DNA of 58,008 bases from a bacterium. Lineage in GTDB: Bacteria; Planctomycetota; JADGBV01. Location of the stretch: assembly GCA_023261545.1 (NCBI GenBank), contig JAHFOS010000006.1, positions 1 to 58,008 of the forward strand, written 5' to 3'. Numbering within the stretch: position 1 is the first letter of the stretch; each line of letters starts with the position of its first letter. Shown here in pieces: positions 26,974 through 36,173 of the stretch. Below the pieces are notes generated by a model that did no database searches, was not told where the DNA came from, and saw only the letters and a program-made list of their open reading frames with translations. The translations under genes and the position numbers were made by a program.

Positions 26974-27126
26974 CTATCCGTACAGGTCTTGGATTTCGTT
27001 GCCACTGAGCGCCTTGCTGTAAACACGAACGTCGTCCATGCTTCCTTTCCACATGCGCATCCGATCCATGAGCCCCAATCTAAATCCAGGAGGCTGGCGA
27101 CGATTATAGTCTGTTTTGCGCCCCTG
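26974..27126 (-). pseudogene. C-terminal remnant of a LamG-domain protein
   Basis: A minus-strand frame without a proper start encodes about 50 residues ending GSMDDVRVYSKALSGNEIQD and LYG before the TAG at 26974. This matches the last strand and exit helix of LamG domains and aligns with the end of the intact LamG protein nearby (KLDDVRFYNKALSAQEIISI). The upstream part is cut by a TGA at 27127. It is therefore the tail of a lost second LamG gene, in opposite orientation to the intact one. Confidence 0.6.
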
Positions 27127-27155
27127 TCACCTCAACCTTAACCTGGGGCAATAAC

Positions 27156-28361
27156 TCAACGCGCTCGGCTCGGCACGGCGCCCACCTGCCGCACGTCCAC
27201 AAAAGCGCCTTCTTCAGACGACTTCTTTGCCGCCAGGCAGGTGTAGATGCTCCGCAGGCCGTTCGCGAGGCTCGTGATGGGCGCGGCCTTGCCCGCGATG
27301 ACATCCTTGAAATGCAGGGCCAGGGTGAGATCGCCGCCGAAATGATTGGTCCCCGCGGGAAAATTGAAGGTGCCGCCACCGACTTCAAAATGGGGCATCA
27401 GCCGCAACTGCTCCTTGTACCAGTCGAAGCTCAGGGTGCCCTCGTAGCCGCTGACGGTTGCGCCGCGCCTGCCGGCATCCTTCCGCGCGTAGAAGATTTG
27501 GGTGTAAACGCCATGAGCGCCCGTGGCAAACTCCACCACGCAACTGGAGGAATCCTCGTTCATCCCTGTCCGCGGCGATCCGCAATCCACGCTAAACGGG
27601 CACAGGTGATCGTCGTAGGTGGGGATCTGGCTGAGCTTGCGGCGGTACGGGCTCTCGCGGCAGGTTTCTGTTTCCCCGCACTTGGAGCAGGAGAGACCCG
27701 ACGCTTTGGTTCCACCGAAAACATGCCCCCGGGTCGCCATGGCCGCCACACGGGTGATGGGCGACCCCATGAGGCTCATCATGTAGTCCAGGTCATGGGT
27801 GGCTTTCTGCACGAACAGCCCCTGGGTTATCTGATAGTTCCGGTATTCCTGCTCGAAATAGACCATGCCGTAAGACACGTAGTTGTGGGCCATGATATGC
27901 TGGGGAACGCCCACGGCCCGCTCCTCGATGCACCGCCGGGCTTTCTGCAGGATCGAGGTGAAGCGCAGTGGGAAGCTCACGACGACCTGGCTCTTTGAGT
28001 TTTCGAAGGCGTACTCAAGCTCGATGGCCTGCTCCATATTGATACTCACCGGCTTCTCAAGAAACAGCGGCAGGTCGAGCTTCGATGCCTTGATGGCGTA
28101 GAGAGTGTGCTGATGACAACGGGTGCCGATGGCCAAGGCATCCAAACGCTCCACGCGCATCATCTCGTCAAAATCGGTGTAGAATTTGGCCTCACGGTCC
28201 TCTTCCGGAAGCCGCGTCTTGACCCCCGCGACATCCGGATCGAGGATGGCGCAGACCTTGAGGTCCGGCATGGCAACCTTCATGCTGCCGCCCATGCCAC
28301 TGCTGCCGCCGATAAGACACTGCATCCGCTGTCCGTAGCCGATAACACCCAATCTAATCAC
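27156..28361 (-). CDS. Gfo/Idh/MocA-family oxidoreductase with a Cys-rich insert
   Basis: A 401-residue NAD(P)-dependent dehydrogenase of the glucose-fructose oxidoreductase family. The Rossmann motif is VIGYGQRMQCLIGGSSG at the N-terminus; LFLEKPVSINMEQA holds the family's EKP, and QKATHDLDYMMSLMG the HDxD-type catalytic region. In the C-terminal domain lies CSKCGETETCRESPYRR with further Cys in HLCPFSVDCG, an insert seen in some family members and possibly metal binding. GTG at 28361 is chosen because AGGAGG lies eight bases before it. It would oxidise or reduce a sugar or cyclitol carbon; which one is unknown. Opens the carbohydrate island. Confidence 0.85.
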   Translation of the reverse strand: MIRLGVIGYGQRMQCLIGGSSGMGGSMKVAMPDLKVCAILDPDVAGVKTRLPEEDREAKFYTDFDEMMRVERLDALAIGTRCHQHTLYAIKASKLDLPLFLEKPVSINMEQAIELEYAFENSKSQVVVSFPLRFTSILQKARRCIEERAVGVPQHIMAHNYVSYGMVYFEQEYRNYQITQGLFVQKATHDLDYMMSLMGSPITRVAAMATRGHVFGGTKASGLSCSKCGETETCRESPYRRKLSQIPTYDDHLCPFSVDCGSPRTGMNEDSSSCVVEFATGAHGVYTQIFYARKDAGRRGATVSGYEGTLSFDWYKEQLRLMPHFEVGGGTFNFPAGTNHFGGDLTLALHFKDVIAGKAAPITSLANGLRSIYTCLAAKKSSEEGAFVDVRQVGAVPSRAR

Positions 28362-28509
28362 CGGGGTACCTCCTAAGGTGCTGAATTTCCCGTGGTCCGC
28401 TGGCTACGGTGCCATGGATCATAGGGCCACAAAGTGGGTCACCAGTTCAACCATCTTTTACCCTATCTGGATCGCGCCGCCGCGGGGGCTTCCTCGTGGC
28501 CATCGTCAC

Positions 28510-29968
28510 CTATTTTTTCCCATTCACGCCGGTGCTCTCTCCATTGACGCCGCTGAGGGGGTGATGCGTCACTGCGTCCCAGGCCAACTGTTGCAACAGG
28601 AGATTCAGTTCTTGAGGATAGCGCTCCTTGGTGCCTTCCTTGGCCAGCCATGCCGGCAGGGTGAGCCCGATAGGATTGCGCTGGTAGATCACGGCAAAAT
28701 GGCAGTAGGCGGACAGGGCGCAGATGGCCGGCCCCGGATGGCCCAGGCGATCGATGAACAGATCCGACTGTTTTTCGATCCCCGGGGCTTTGGCCTCGAT
28801 GACTTTTCTTCGCAGCGCGTTCACGGCCTGCCCGACAGGCACGACGAAAATGACCCTTTTTCCGAATTTTCGGTTTTCCTCCTCGACATACGCGTCCATT
28901 TTTTGGAAATACGGAGCGTGCAATTTGTCGATTTGACTTGCGGAGGGCACATTGAAATGGGACGTGTCGTATTTTTCGTTCTGGGCATCACCCGGCGCGA
29001 TGGGAGGATCCTCCCAATTTCGCAGCGACCTGGCCTGATCGCCGAAGCTTTTTTCATTGAAACAGTCCAGCCTGTCGTAGGGAAGCCAGAATTCCTGCAG
29101 CGTGATGCGGATGTCGGAATTGTGTTCCAGGGCGAGACCGGCAAACTTGTCGATGCCGTCGTCGGGAGACAGCATCGGTGACAGGGTGAGGACCTGAACC
29201 TTTCCTCCTTTCAGCGCCGCCTTAGCGGGATTGTTGTCGTCGGGCAGCTCCCAGTGCTGAATGACGCGGGATCCTCCGAGCATGGAGGGCTCCCAGCTGC
29301 TCGTGGACCGTGACATCCGCGAGATCCTCGACCAGGCTCAGCCAGCCGGGAAGCCAGTTGGCATGGAAACTGTGACCGATGGTGAAGATCCGCAACGGCG
29401 ATTCGTCGCTGGCCCTTCTGAACCAGAAACTGACCGTGACCTCTTTCCCGCCTTTAACTGCAAGGTTCCGGATGGCGGGGGCATTGTGCCAGACCTTCGC
29501 GCAGCCGGGCTTGTCGTGCCCCCGATCTTCCACGAACTGCGCCTCACCCTTGAGGGACCAGCCTTCCGCAGAACCAGCGAAGCCGCCATTCTTGATCTCA
29601 GCATTTCTGGCCGTGAAGTCGTCATAGAGAATCCAGATCGGCTTCAGGATTTCAGGGTGGCTGACATCCTTCATGTGCCACTCCCCCTTCACATTCATGG
29701 AGACCACGCCGTCCTTTTCCGGCGTGAAGGAGAAGGAGGCGCTGGCCCATTCCACGCCGGCGGGAATCTCCACCATGAGGTCCTGGTCCTTCAGGTCGCC
29801 TTGGAGCCATCCCGCGTTCTCGATCCTTCCGTGTGCCGGTCTGCTTCCGGGCAAGAGCTTGATGCCCTGATCCCGGCCGTCCACGTCGATGCGGGCATTG
29901 TCCGGGAAAAGCGACGCCACCCCGAGGATGAAGAAGGCGAAGATGGGGCCGAAGGACTTCAATTTCAT
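28510..29968 (-). pseudogene. Frameshifted SGNH-type hydrolase with N-terminal beta-sandwich
   Basis: Two overlapping frames together encode a full-length homologue of the protein at 38390-39826. The first frame starts at ATG 29968 with a signal peptide (MKLKSFGPIFAFFILGVASL), a carbohydrate-binding-like domain (LKPIWILYDDFTARNAEIKN) and the serine block IFTIGHSFHANWL, and breaks after VTVHEQLGA. The second continues with SMLGGSRVIQHWELP through the D-x-x-H block DRLGHPGPAI to the stop at 28510. Compared with the paralogue, one extra base lies in the GGG at 29287-29289. It is either a recent loss of function, a sequencing error, or a programmed shift; the intact flanking code argues that it is recent. 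Confidence 0.75.
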
Positions 29969-30018
29969 ATTTTTTCTTTCCTTGGGGTTCAATGCGGAAA
30001 GGCTCACGGGTCCCGGCC

Positions 30019-32022
30019 TTATTCGGATCGTACGACCTTCAGGAACACCACCGCGTGCGCGGGGATGGTGCAGCTCAGTCCTGCATCATCGTGATCCACT
30101 GCAAAGTCCCGCACGGCATCCTCCTTGCGATCGAGGAGGGGATTGCCGTCCAGGTCACTATTCACCAGGACGACGCCCTCAACCTTGCCGGCGGGGAAAT
30201 GCGAAAGGTGCACCTTGCAGGGGGCGGGCTTGCTCCAGGAGCCGTTGGCGATGACGAGGAAGATCTGCTTCTCATCCCTGCTCAGAGTGGCCAGGACCGG
30301 CGTCTGCGGGCCGCCGAACTTTTCACGATCCCAGGCATATTGCGGCTGGTTATAAGGTGCTACACCGTCGGTGGCGAGCACCGTTTCGCCGACATGACGG
30401 TTGAAGTAGTAGTAGAGCCAGTAGAGCATGTAGCGCTTCTCGGGCGCGTTGAGCGTGAGGATGCCGTTGGAGCACTTCTTGATCCAGCCCAGCAGGCACC
30501 AGCCGCTCGCCCCGTGCAGGATGTCCTCCCGGGCGTAATAGATGAGACGCACCGCCACATGCAGCACGCCCATGATGTTCGCGGTCCGGACATCGAACCC
30601 TTCCTCCTCGCCGGCCGAGTGCCCGAGCACGCCCCACTCGGTATCGTAGATGTAGGCCTGACGGTCCGGGTTGTAGGCGTGGATCAGGGCCTTCGTACGC
30701 AGGGCCTTGTCGAGCATCTTGTAATTGCCCGTCAAGACGACCTCCTCGAAGGGCGTCTGCTTGAGCCGGGCCCAGAAGTAGAAATGCGGGGCGACGAAAT
30801 CATACACGCCGGCCAGCTGTTTGAGAATGTAATTGCCCCACAGGGTCTGGTTCGGGTCTATGTCCACTCCGATCTGCGCTTTCGGGTCCACCGCGCGGAT
30901 GGCGGATGCCACCGCCTTGCATTGCCCGATATAGGCCTCGGGTGTCGGGTAGGCCTGGCCGAAATCCGGCAGGCCCCAGGTGGCGGAATAGGGCTCGTTG
31001 GCGATCTCCCAGTGATGGAAGGCATAGCCTTTCTTCAGGGCGTGTTTCACACCGTCCGCCCAGGTTTCTGGAGGATAGGCTCGCGTGGAATGCTGGTGTT
31101 CGAACTCCACGACACAGCGCTCCTGGTCGATGCCCACATGTTGCAGAACTTCCGCGACCTTGTCGATGCCGGTCTCCACGCCGAAAGGCGGTTCCCCCAC
31201 GGCATAGAATCTGGTCAGCGGCAACTCCATTTCGCGGATGGCGCCCTCCAGCGGTGCGAGCTGGTAGGGATGGTCGCCTTCCGGGTGGTAGGGTTCGGTC
31301 CATCCGACCAGGGTGTGGAACGAAAGTCCGCCGGCTTCCTTGGTTGCTGGGCGCAACCTTTGTCCCGGATCCACGCTGAATTCCAGCCGGTCGCCCGGCC
31401 GCAGCCGGTGCTGGAGCGCCTCGTGGGGGATGCTGCGATCGTTGATCAGGCCGAGGGGGTGTGGATCGGGCTGCTCGGTCACGCGCAGATCGTCGATCCA
31501 CAGCGTGCGATCCTCCTTCTCATTCCAGACCGCGCTGAAGATCAGGAGCAGGAGGCGCCCCTCATCGGCGAAGAAGTCTTGGCCCTCCCGCAGCGGGAAG
31601 ACGAACTCTTTCCACTCCTGGCCGACCTCCAGCTTGTGATGGCCCTTGAATGGGGTGTCCTGGCTGAGCGACTGGAGCGCCTTCCAGTCGAAGCGCGCAA
31701 AACCGGCCTTTTCAGCGCGCGCCCAGAATGAAATCGTATAAATATTCGCGGGTCTGGTGGGGAGTTGTTCGGCGGACAATTCGAGGGCGCGCCAGCCGCC
31801 GTCGGCAGGATGGCGGATGCGCAGGGACGCCTGGCCACCGTGCGGATTTTCGGTATCGCGCGTATAGTAGTCGTCCGGGGCCTGACCGCCGGTCATCTTC
31901 CAGCCGGGAGGCGCGGGCGGGGTCCATGCCTTCTCGAAATCATCGTGCAGCAGTGCTTCGCCCGCGCCAGCACGAGCCAGGAGGGAGGCGAACAGCAGCA
32001 CACAGACGGACAAAGTTTTCAA
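30019..32022 (-). CDS. Clan-A glycoside hydrolase (GH39/GH51-like) with carbohydrate-binding domain
   Basis: A secreted enzyme of about 667 residues. A signal peptide (LKTLSVCVLLFASLLARAGA) is followed by a CBM4/9-like jelly roll ending TLWIDDLRVTEQ, then a TIM barrel with the acid/base Glu in HHWEIANEPYSATWG and the nucleophile Glu in AYIYDTEWGVLG, and a C-terminal beta-sandwich. These motifs fit alpha-L-arabinofuranosidase or xylosidase-like families of clan A. The start is a TTG at 32022 after weak AGGA; an ATG at 32112 would add a non-secretory stretch before the signal. It lies fifty bases before the frameshifted SGNH gene, so the two probably formed one transcript. Substrate is unassigned. 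Confidence 0.78.
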   Translation of the reverse strand: MKTLSVCVLLFASLLARAGAGEALLHDDFEKAWTPPAPPGWKMTGGQAPDDYYTRDTENPHGGQASLRIRHPADGGWRALELSAEQLPTRPANIYTISFWARAEKAGFARFDWKALQSLSQDTPFKGHHKLEVGQEWKEFVFPLREGQDFFADEGRLLLLIFSAVWNEKEDRTLWIDDLRVTEQPDPHPLGLINDRSIPHEALQHRLRPGDRLEFSVDPGQRLRPATKEAGGLSFHTLVGWTEPYHPEGDHPYQLAPLEGAIREMELPLTRFYAVGEPPFGVETGIDKVAEVLQHVGIDQERCVVEFEHQHSTRAYPPETWADGVKHALKKGYAFHHWEIANEPYSATWGLPDFGQAYPTPEAYIGQCKAVASAIRAVDPKAQIGVDIDPNQTLWGNYILKQLAGVYDFVAPHFYFWARLKQTPFEEVVLTGNYKMLDKALRTKALIHAYNPDRQAYIYDTEWGVLGHSAGEEEGFDVRTANIMGVLHVAVRLIYYAREDILHGASGWCLLGWIKKCSNGILTLNAPEKRYMLYWLYYYFNRHVGETVLATDGVAPYNQPQYAWDREKFGGPQTPVLATLSRDEKQIFLVIANGSWSKPAPCKVHLSHFPAGKVEGVVLVNSDLDGNPLLDRKEDAVRDFAVDHDDAGLSCTIPAHAVVFLKVVRSE

Positions 32023-32212
32023 TTCGTGATCCTGTAAAATTTGTAGCGACTTCCCATCCCCAGCAGTTCTGCCCAGCGCGAAGCCATACTCAAAAAGCAT
32101 TTTTTGAGCCAAACGAAAGAGCTGCCCGACATAGAACTTTGGTCATTTGGGTAGGTTTTTTCTTAAGCGTTCACGGGGGTCGAATTGCCGTCACCAGACA
32201 CTATGCCGTGAC

Positions 32213-33181
32213 TCAGGAGCTTCTCCAGTCGAAGATGGAGAACAGTCCCAGAGCCTTGTTTTGCATCAAGTTCTGATAGGCCGATTGCGCATTCACGGGG
32301 CTCACCAAGGTACTGAGTCCGTTGGGGGAGACCTCGTTCTTCGATAACCATTTCAACGCGGTGGCGAATCCAGAGAAGGTGCTGTGCGGGCGAAAGTCCG
32401 TCGATTGACTGGGCAACATCCACTCCCAGCCGCTACGCATCACGACAAACTTGTAAAACACTAGCCTGAGCAATTCATGGGCCAGCAGATCGGTTCGCTT
32501 CTTCCAGGGAACTCCGACGAGCACCACTTCGCCTCCTTTGCGAACGATCCGGCAGGCATCCGCCACCGCCTGCTCATGGCCGGAACATTCCACCACGAGC
32601 GCAACCGTTCCGGCCACGGCGGCATCTTCATGCGGCAAACGCGCGTGAACCGACGATAGGCCGGCCTCCTGGAGGTAACGCCGCCTCTCCTCCGACGGTT
32701 CCGCCACCAGCACGTCATATCCCGAACGAGCGAACATTTGCGCCGCAAGATATCCCACGGGACCGGCGCCGCTGATGGCCACGAGATCGCCGGGACGGGC
32801 CGCCGTGGTCATCAAGGTCGTCATGGAGACGCCCATGAGACGGGCGAGGACCGCCTTCTCCGGTGCAAGACCCCGTGGCACCGCCAAAACCGAGTTCGCC
32901 TCCACCTGCTGGAAACTTCGATGCGGTCCCGCGCAAAAAAGCGTGGCTCCGGGGACAACATCCTTCACATCGCTTCCGATTTCTTCTGCCATGAAAACGG
33001 CGGCGTAGCCGGGAACCGTAGGGAACTTATCACCCGTGTAGTTGTAGGCCAGCTCGGTTCCCGGTGAAATGAGGCTGAACAGGGTCCGTCCCCGGATCTC
33101 TTGTGTGCCAAGAGGCGGGGGCGTGACTTCAAGCAACTCGGCGCGTTCCCTGGCGGTGATGGTGATGGCATGGTGCGTCAT
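32213..33181 (-). CDS. Alcohol-dehydrogenase-like (MDR) oxidoreductase
   Basis: A 322-residue medium-chain dehydrogenase/reductase. The N-terminal GroES-like part contains LFSLISPGTELAYNYTG and PGYAAVFMAEEIGSDVKDVV; the catalytic-zinc Cys and His of classical alcohol dehydrogenases are not in place, so it is probably of the zinc-free or BchC/threonine-dehydrogenase-related type. The NAD(P) motif is VAISGAGPVGYLAAQMFARS. It would oxidise a sugar alcohol or reduce a ketose. It overlaps the isomerase gene by four bases (ATGA), forming a conversion module with the isomerase, dioxygenase and oxidoreductase upstream. Confidence 0.82.
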   Translation of the reverse strand: MTHHAITITARERAELLEVTPPPLGTQEIRGRTLFSLISPGTELAYNYTGDKFPTVPGYAAVFMAEEIGSDVKDVVPGATLFCAGPHRSFQQVEANSVLAVPRGLAPEKAVLARLMGVSMTTLMTTAARPGDLVAISGAGPVGYLAAQMFARSGYDVLVAEPSEERRRYLQEAGLSSVHARLPHEDAAVAGTVALVVECSGHEQAVADACRIVRKGGEVVLVGVPWKKRTDLLAHELLRLVFYKFVVMRSGWEWMLPSQSTDFRPHSTFSGFATALKWLSKNEVSPNGLSTLVSPVNAQSAYQNLMQNKALGLFSIFDWRSS

Positions 33182-34002
33182 AGCGTGAGTCCTTCCTCAC
33201 GTGCGACGGATCGGATGTGATCCGCCGCCGCGCGATATTCCGTTTCGTTCGGCAGATGTTCGAGCATGAGCGATACGTCCGCATCCAACCGGCCGAGCTC
33301 CTTCAGGAAGGTTCGGTAGTCCAGTGCCCCAAGTCCGGGGCGCGTTTCATCCAGGTGGACGGTGAGCTGATCGCGCAGGATGATGTCCTTGGCGTGGCAG
33401 GATCGAATGTGCGGCCCAAGCTTTTCGAAGCATTCACGGATCAACGCGGCGTTGTGGAAATATCGCTGGGGACTGGAGACGAGGTTCACGGGATCGAGGT
33501 GCACGGCGAAGGCTTTGCGATCGATGGCCCGGATGAGTCGCAGGTAACTGTCCGGCGAATCCGGATACATCCACGGCATGGTCTCCAGCGTATAAAAGGT
33601 TCGCGACGGCTTGACCGCATCGATGATGGCGCGGACGCTCGCCACTATTCTATCGAAGACTTCATCCGTAAGGTCGTCCGGATGCGGCCCATCCCACTTG
33701 GCTCCACAAGAACCGGCAATGTTGACACAACAGCGCGCGCCGATCTGTTCGGCCAGCGTGAGCTTGCCGACGCAGTACTCCAACGCCTTCCCGCGCTGAG
33801 CGGGATCGGGACTCAAGGGGTTGCTCCATGCCGCGACTTCGGCAATGATCAACCCCGCCCTATGGCCCGCTTCCAGATATTCCTCCAGGGCTTCCATGCT
33901 GGGCACGCTGGGACAGTAGGCGGCACGATAGCCGGCCTCCTTGTGGGCCGCGATCCATTCTCCGGCGGTGGTTGTTGCGGGCACAGGGCCCCCCAGTCTC
34001 AT
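33178..34002 (-). CDS. Sugar phosphate isomerase/epimerase (xylose-isomerase-like TIM barrel)
   Basis: A 274-residue AP-endonuclease-2-family TIM barrel. The metal-site residues are visible in order: YTLETMPWMYP (Glu), FAVHLDPVNLV (Asp), IRSCHAKDIIL (His, Asp) and SLMLEHLPNE (Glu). This matches tagatose/psicose 3-epimerases and inosose isomerases. GAGGAAAGATGT before the ATG is a good binding site. It overlaps the MDR gene downstream and follows the dioxygenase gene by a 19-base gap. The precise sugar is unknown. Confidence 0.85.
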   Translation of the reverse strand: MRLGGPVPATTTAGEWIAAHKEAGYRAAYCPSVPSMEALEEYLEAGHRAGLIIAEVAAWSNPLSPDPAQRGKALEYCVGKLTLAEQIGARCCVNIAGSCGAKWDGPHPDDLTDEVFDRIVASVRAIIDAVKPSRTFYTLETMPWMYPDSPDSYLRLIRAIDRKAFAVHLDPVNLVSSPQRYFHNAALIRECFEKLGPHIRSCHAKDIILRDQLTVHLDETRPGLGALDYRTFLKELGRLDADVSLMLEHLPNETEYRAAADHIRSVAREEGLTL

Positions 34003-34021
34003 ACATCTTTCCTCTGAGTTG

Positions 34022-34978
34022 TTAACTCCTGCAAGGCACGCATTTCATGGAGGCCGATAGCTTGTCAAAGGATTTTGCCGAAAGGAAATTTTCTCCTGCA
34101 ACGGGTCCTGGCCAACCGGGCTGCCAGGTGTCTTCCATGCGTGGAAATCGTTCGCGACACTCAATATACTCCTCCACCATTGCGCGGATTCGCGGTTGGA
34201 GCGTTGCCTGGTACGCCGGATCCAGGAGTGGCCTCAGGGGGAGCAGATAGAAATGCCAACTGGGCTTGCGGGTGGCGCTGTGGTATCCCATATGCAGGGT
34301 GCGCCGGGGGGTCTTCATCCCTTTGTTAAAACCACGGTGGATGAGATTGTTGTTGTAGAGCAGAGCGTATCCCGCGGGGATCATCACGGGCACCCCATCC
34401 GGCATGATGGAATCCAGCGGCGCATAGTGCCTGGATCCTCCAAAGGCAGCGTTCTCCTGTGGCGTATTGGGACGGCGGTGGCTGCCGGGAACCACCCAAA
34501 GGCAATTTTCCTCGTACAGGGGAATGTTGATCTGAACGCTGTTGTGCCGCCACGCTGACGAAAACAACTCGTCACGGATATGTTCCTCCGGGACTTGAAT
34601 AACATCGCGGTGCCAAGGAAGACTGTAAGGGACTCCCGGATTCGTGGCAAATATCGAAGCATTATTGATGATCGGATGGGAGCCCAGCAGATCCTCCACG
34701 ATTTCGAGAACGCGTGGGATGTGATAGGCATGCAGAAGGGGCTGCGCGCCGGGCGTACCGAGCAGATGGATGTAATACTGTTTCGCCCGGGATCCAAAGC
34801 TGCCCAGGGGATCGCCCAAATGCTGCATGGCGGAATTGGCCGACTCAGGGTTGGATCCCCTCATTTCCGGATTTAATAGATCCCCCATGAGTCGGCGGAA
34901 ATCAAGGACCTCCTCGTCGCTGAGCACCCGCTCCATCACGAATCCGCGGGTATCGAAAAGGATACGGCGCGCCTTCAT
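34022..34978 (-). CDS. Phytanoyl-CoA dioxygenase-family Fe(II)/2-oxoglutarate enzyme
   Basis: A 318-residue protein of the PhyH family. The iron-binding HxD is in SLPWHRDVIQVPE near residue 130 and the distal His in NNNLIHRGFNKGMKTPRR, with an Arg for 2-oxoglutarate nearby. Such enzymes hydroxylate diverse small molecules, and in PVC bacteria they are common in sugar-related clusters. ATG 34978 avoids an overlap with the preceding oxidoreductase; a GTG at 34999 is an alternative. Context with an epimerase and dehydrogenases suggests a modified sugar or a side chain as substrate; this is inference. Confidence 0.82.
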   Translation of the reverse strand: MKARRILFDTRGFVMERVLSDEEVLDFRRLMGDLLNPEMRGSNPESANSAMQHLGDPLGSFGSRAKQYYIHLLGTPGAQPLLHAYHIPRVLEIVEDLLGSHPIINNASIFATNPGVPYSLPWHRDVIQVPEEHIRDELFSSAWRHNSVQINIPLYEENCLWVVPGSHRRPNTPQENAAFGGSRHYAPLDSIMPDGVPVMIPAGYALLYNNNLIHRGFNKGMKTPRRTLHMGYHSATRKPSWHFYLLPLRPLLDPAYQATLQPRIRAMVEEYIECRERFPRMEDTWQPGWPGPVAGENFLSAKSFDKLSASMKCVPCRS

Positions 34979-34982
34979 GTGT

Positions 34983-36173
34983 TCATGCTCTGGCAACACG
35001 CTCTGGAGCAGCGATCCGGACGCGCGCGCCCGAACGCGCCGCCGTCATGGCGGCTTCCAGGACCGTCATGACCTTCATTCCATCCGTAAAATCCGGGTCC
35101 ATCGGGGTTTTTGCGACGATGGCGCTGACGAAATCCGCCACCGCATGCACGAACCCATGCTCATAGCCGATGGTGTGCCCCGGCGGCCACCATTTCCCCG
35201 CGTAAGGATGGCAGGGCTCCGTCACCAGTATCGTGCGGAAACCCTGGGCGTCAGCCGGATCGCTGCGTGAGAAGAATTGCAGCTCATTCATACGTTCCAG
35301 GTCAAACTGCAGGCTCCCGTTGCTTCCGTAGATTTCGAAGGTATTGCGGTTCTTCCTGCCCGGGGCGAAGCGCGTCGCTTCGAACGATCCGATGGCGCCA
35401 TTCACGAATTCCACCTGCATGAGCGACGCGTCCTCGACGGTCACCGGCCCCCTGCGCATCGTGCCGGCACGATTTCCAGCGCGAAAGGTGGCGGCCCCTG
35501 CGCCGGGAAGCGGACGTTCGTCAATAAAACTCGCTGTCAGACAGGATACGCTTTTGACGTCGCCCACCAGGAAGTGCGCAAGGTCAACGCTGTGCGAATT
35601 CAGATCGCCATGGGGTCCGGTTCCAGCCGTTTCCTTCTGGAGATGCCACGTGAGCGGAAATTCCGGATCGACGATCCAGTCCTGCTGGTAAGCTCCGCGC
35701 CAGTGGAAGACGCGGCCGATACGGCCATCGTTCATCACGCGCTTCGCCAGTTGGACGGCTGGCGTGCGACGGTAGTTGTGGTTGACATAATGCACGACAC
35801 CGGCTTGGGTTGCGGCTTCCAGCATGGCGCCGGCCTCGGCGACCGATAACGCCATGGGTTTTTCGCAGAAGATGTGCTTTCCCGCCTTTGCGGCGGCCAC
35901 CGCCACGTCGTGATGCAGGTGCGGGGGAAGCGCGATATCGACGATATCCACGTCGCTCCGTCCGACGACTTTGCGCCAGTCGGTCTCGATTCCCTGCCAG
36001 CCCCAGTTCTCAGCAAAACGGGTCACCGCCCCTGCCTGGCGACCACAGGCGACCTTCAGCACGGGCCGCGCCGGCAGATCGAAGAAACGGGCGGCTTGAA
36101 GCCATGCATTGGAGTGGGCTTTCCCCATGAAGTTGCAGCCGATGATGGCCACGTTCAGCGTTTTCTCAGGCAT
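34983..36173 (-). CDS. Gfo/Idh/MocA-family oxidoreductase
   Basis: A 396-residue NAD(P)-dependent sugar oxidoreductase. Rossmann motif VAIIGCNFMGKAHSNAWLQ at residues 8-26; the EKP motif in IFCEKPMALSVAEA; catalytic-site region HGDLNSHSVDLAHFLVGD. The length and C-terminal alpha/beta domain are ordinary for the family. MPEKTLN at 36173 is chosen: it overlaps the preceding epimerase gene by eight bases and avoids a longer, non-conserved lead. It probably acts sequentially with the epimerase on the same sugar. Confidence 0.87.
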   Translation of the reverse strand: MPEKTLNVAIIGCNFMGKAHSNAWLQAARFFDLPARPVLKVACGRQAGAVTRFAENWGWQGIETDWRKVVGRSDVDIVDIALPPHLHHDVAVAAAKAGKHIFCEKPMALSVAEAGAMLEAATQAGVVHYVNHNYRRTPAVQLAKRVMNDGRIGRVFHWRGAYQQDWIVDPEFPLTWHLQKETAGTGPHGDLNSHSVDLAHFLVGDVKSVSCLTASFIDERPLPGAGAATFRAGNRAGTMRRGPVTVEDASLMQVEFVNGAIGSFEATRFAPGRKNRNTFEIYGSNGSLQFDLERMNELQFFSRSDPADAQGFRTILVTEPCHPYAGKWWPPGHTIGYEHGFVHAVADFVSAIVAKTPMDPDFTDGMKVMTVLEAAMTAARSGARVRIAAPERVARA

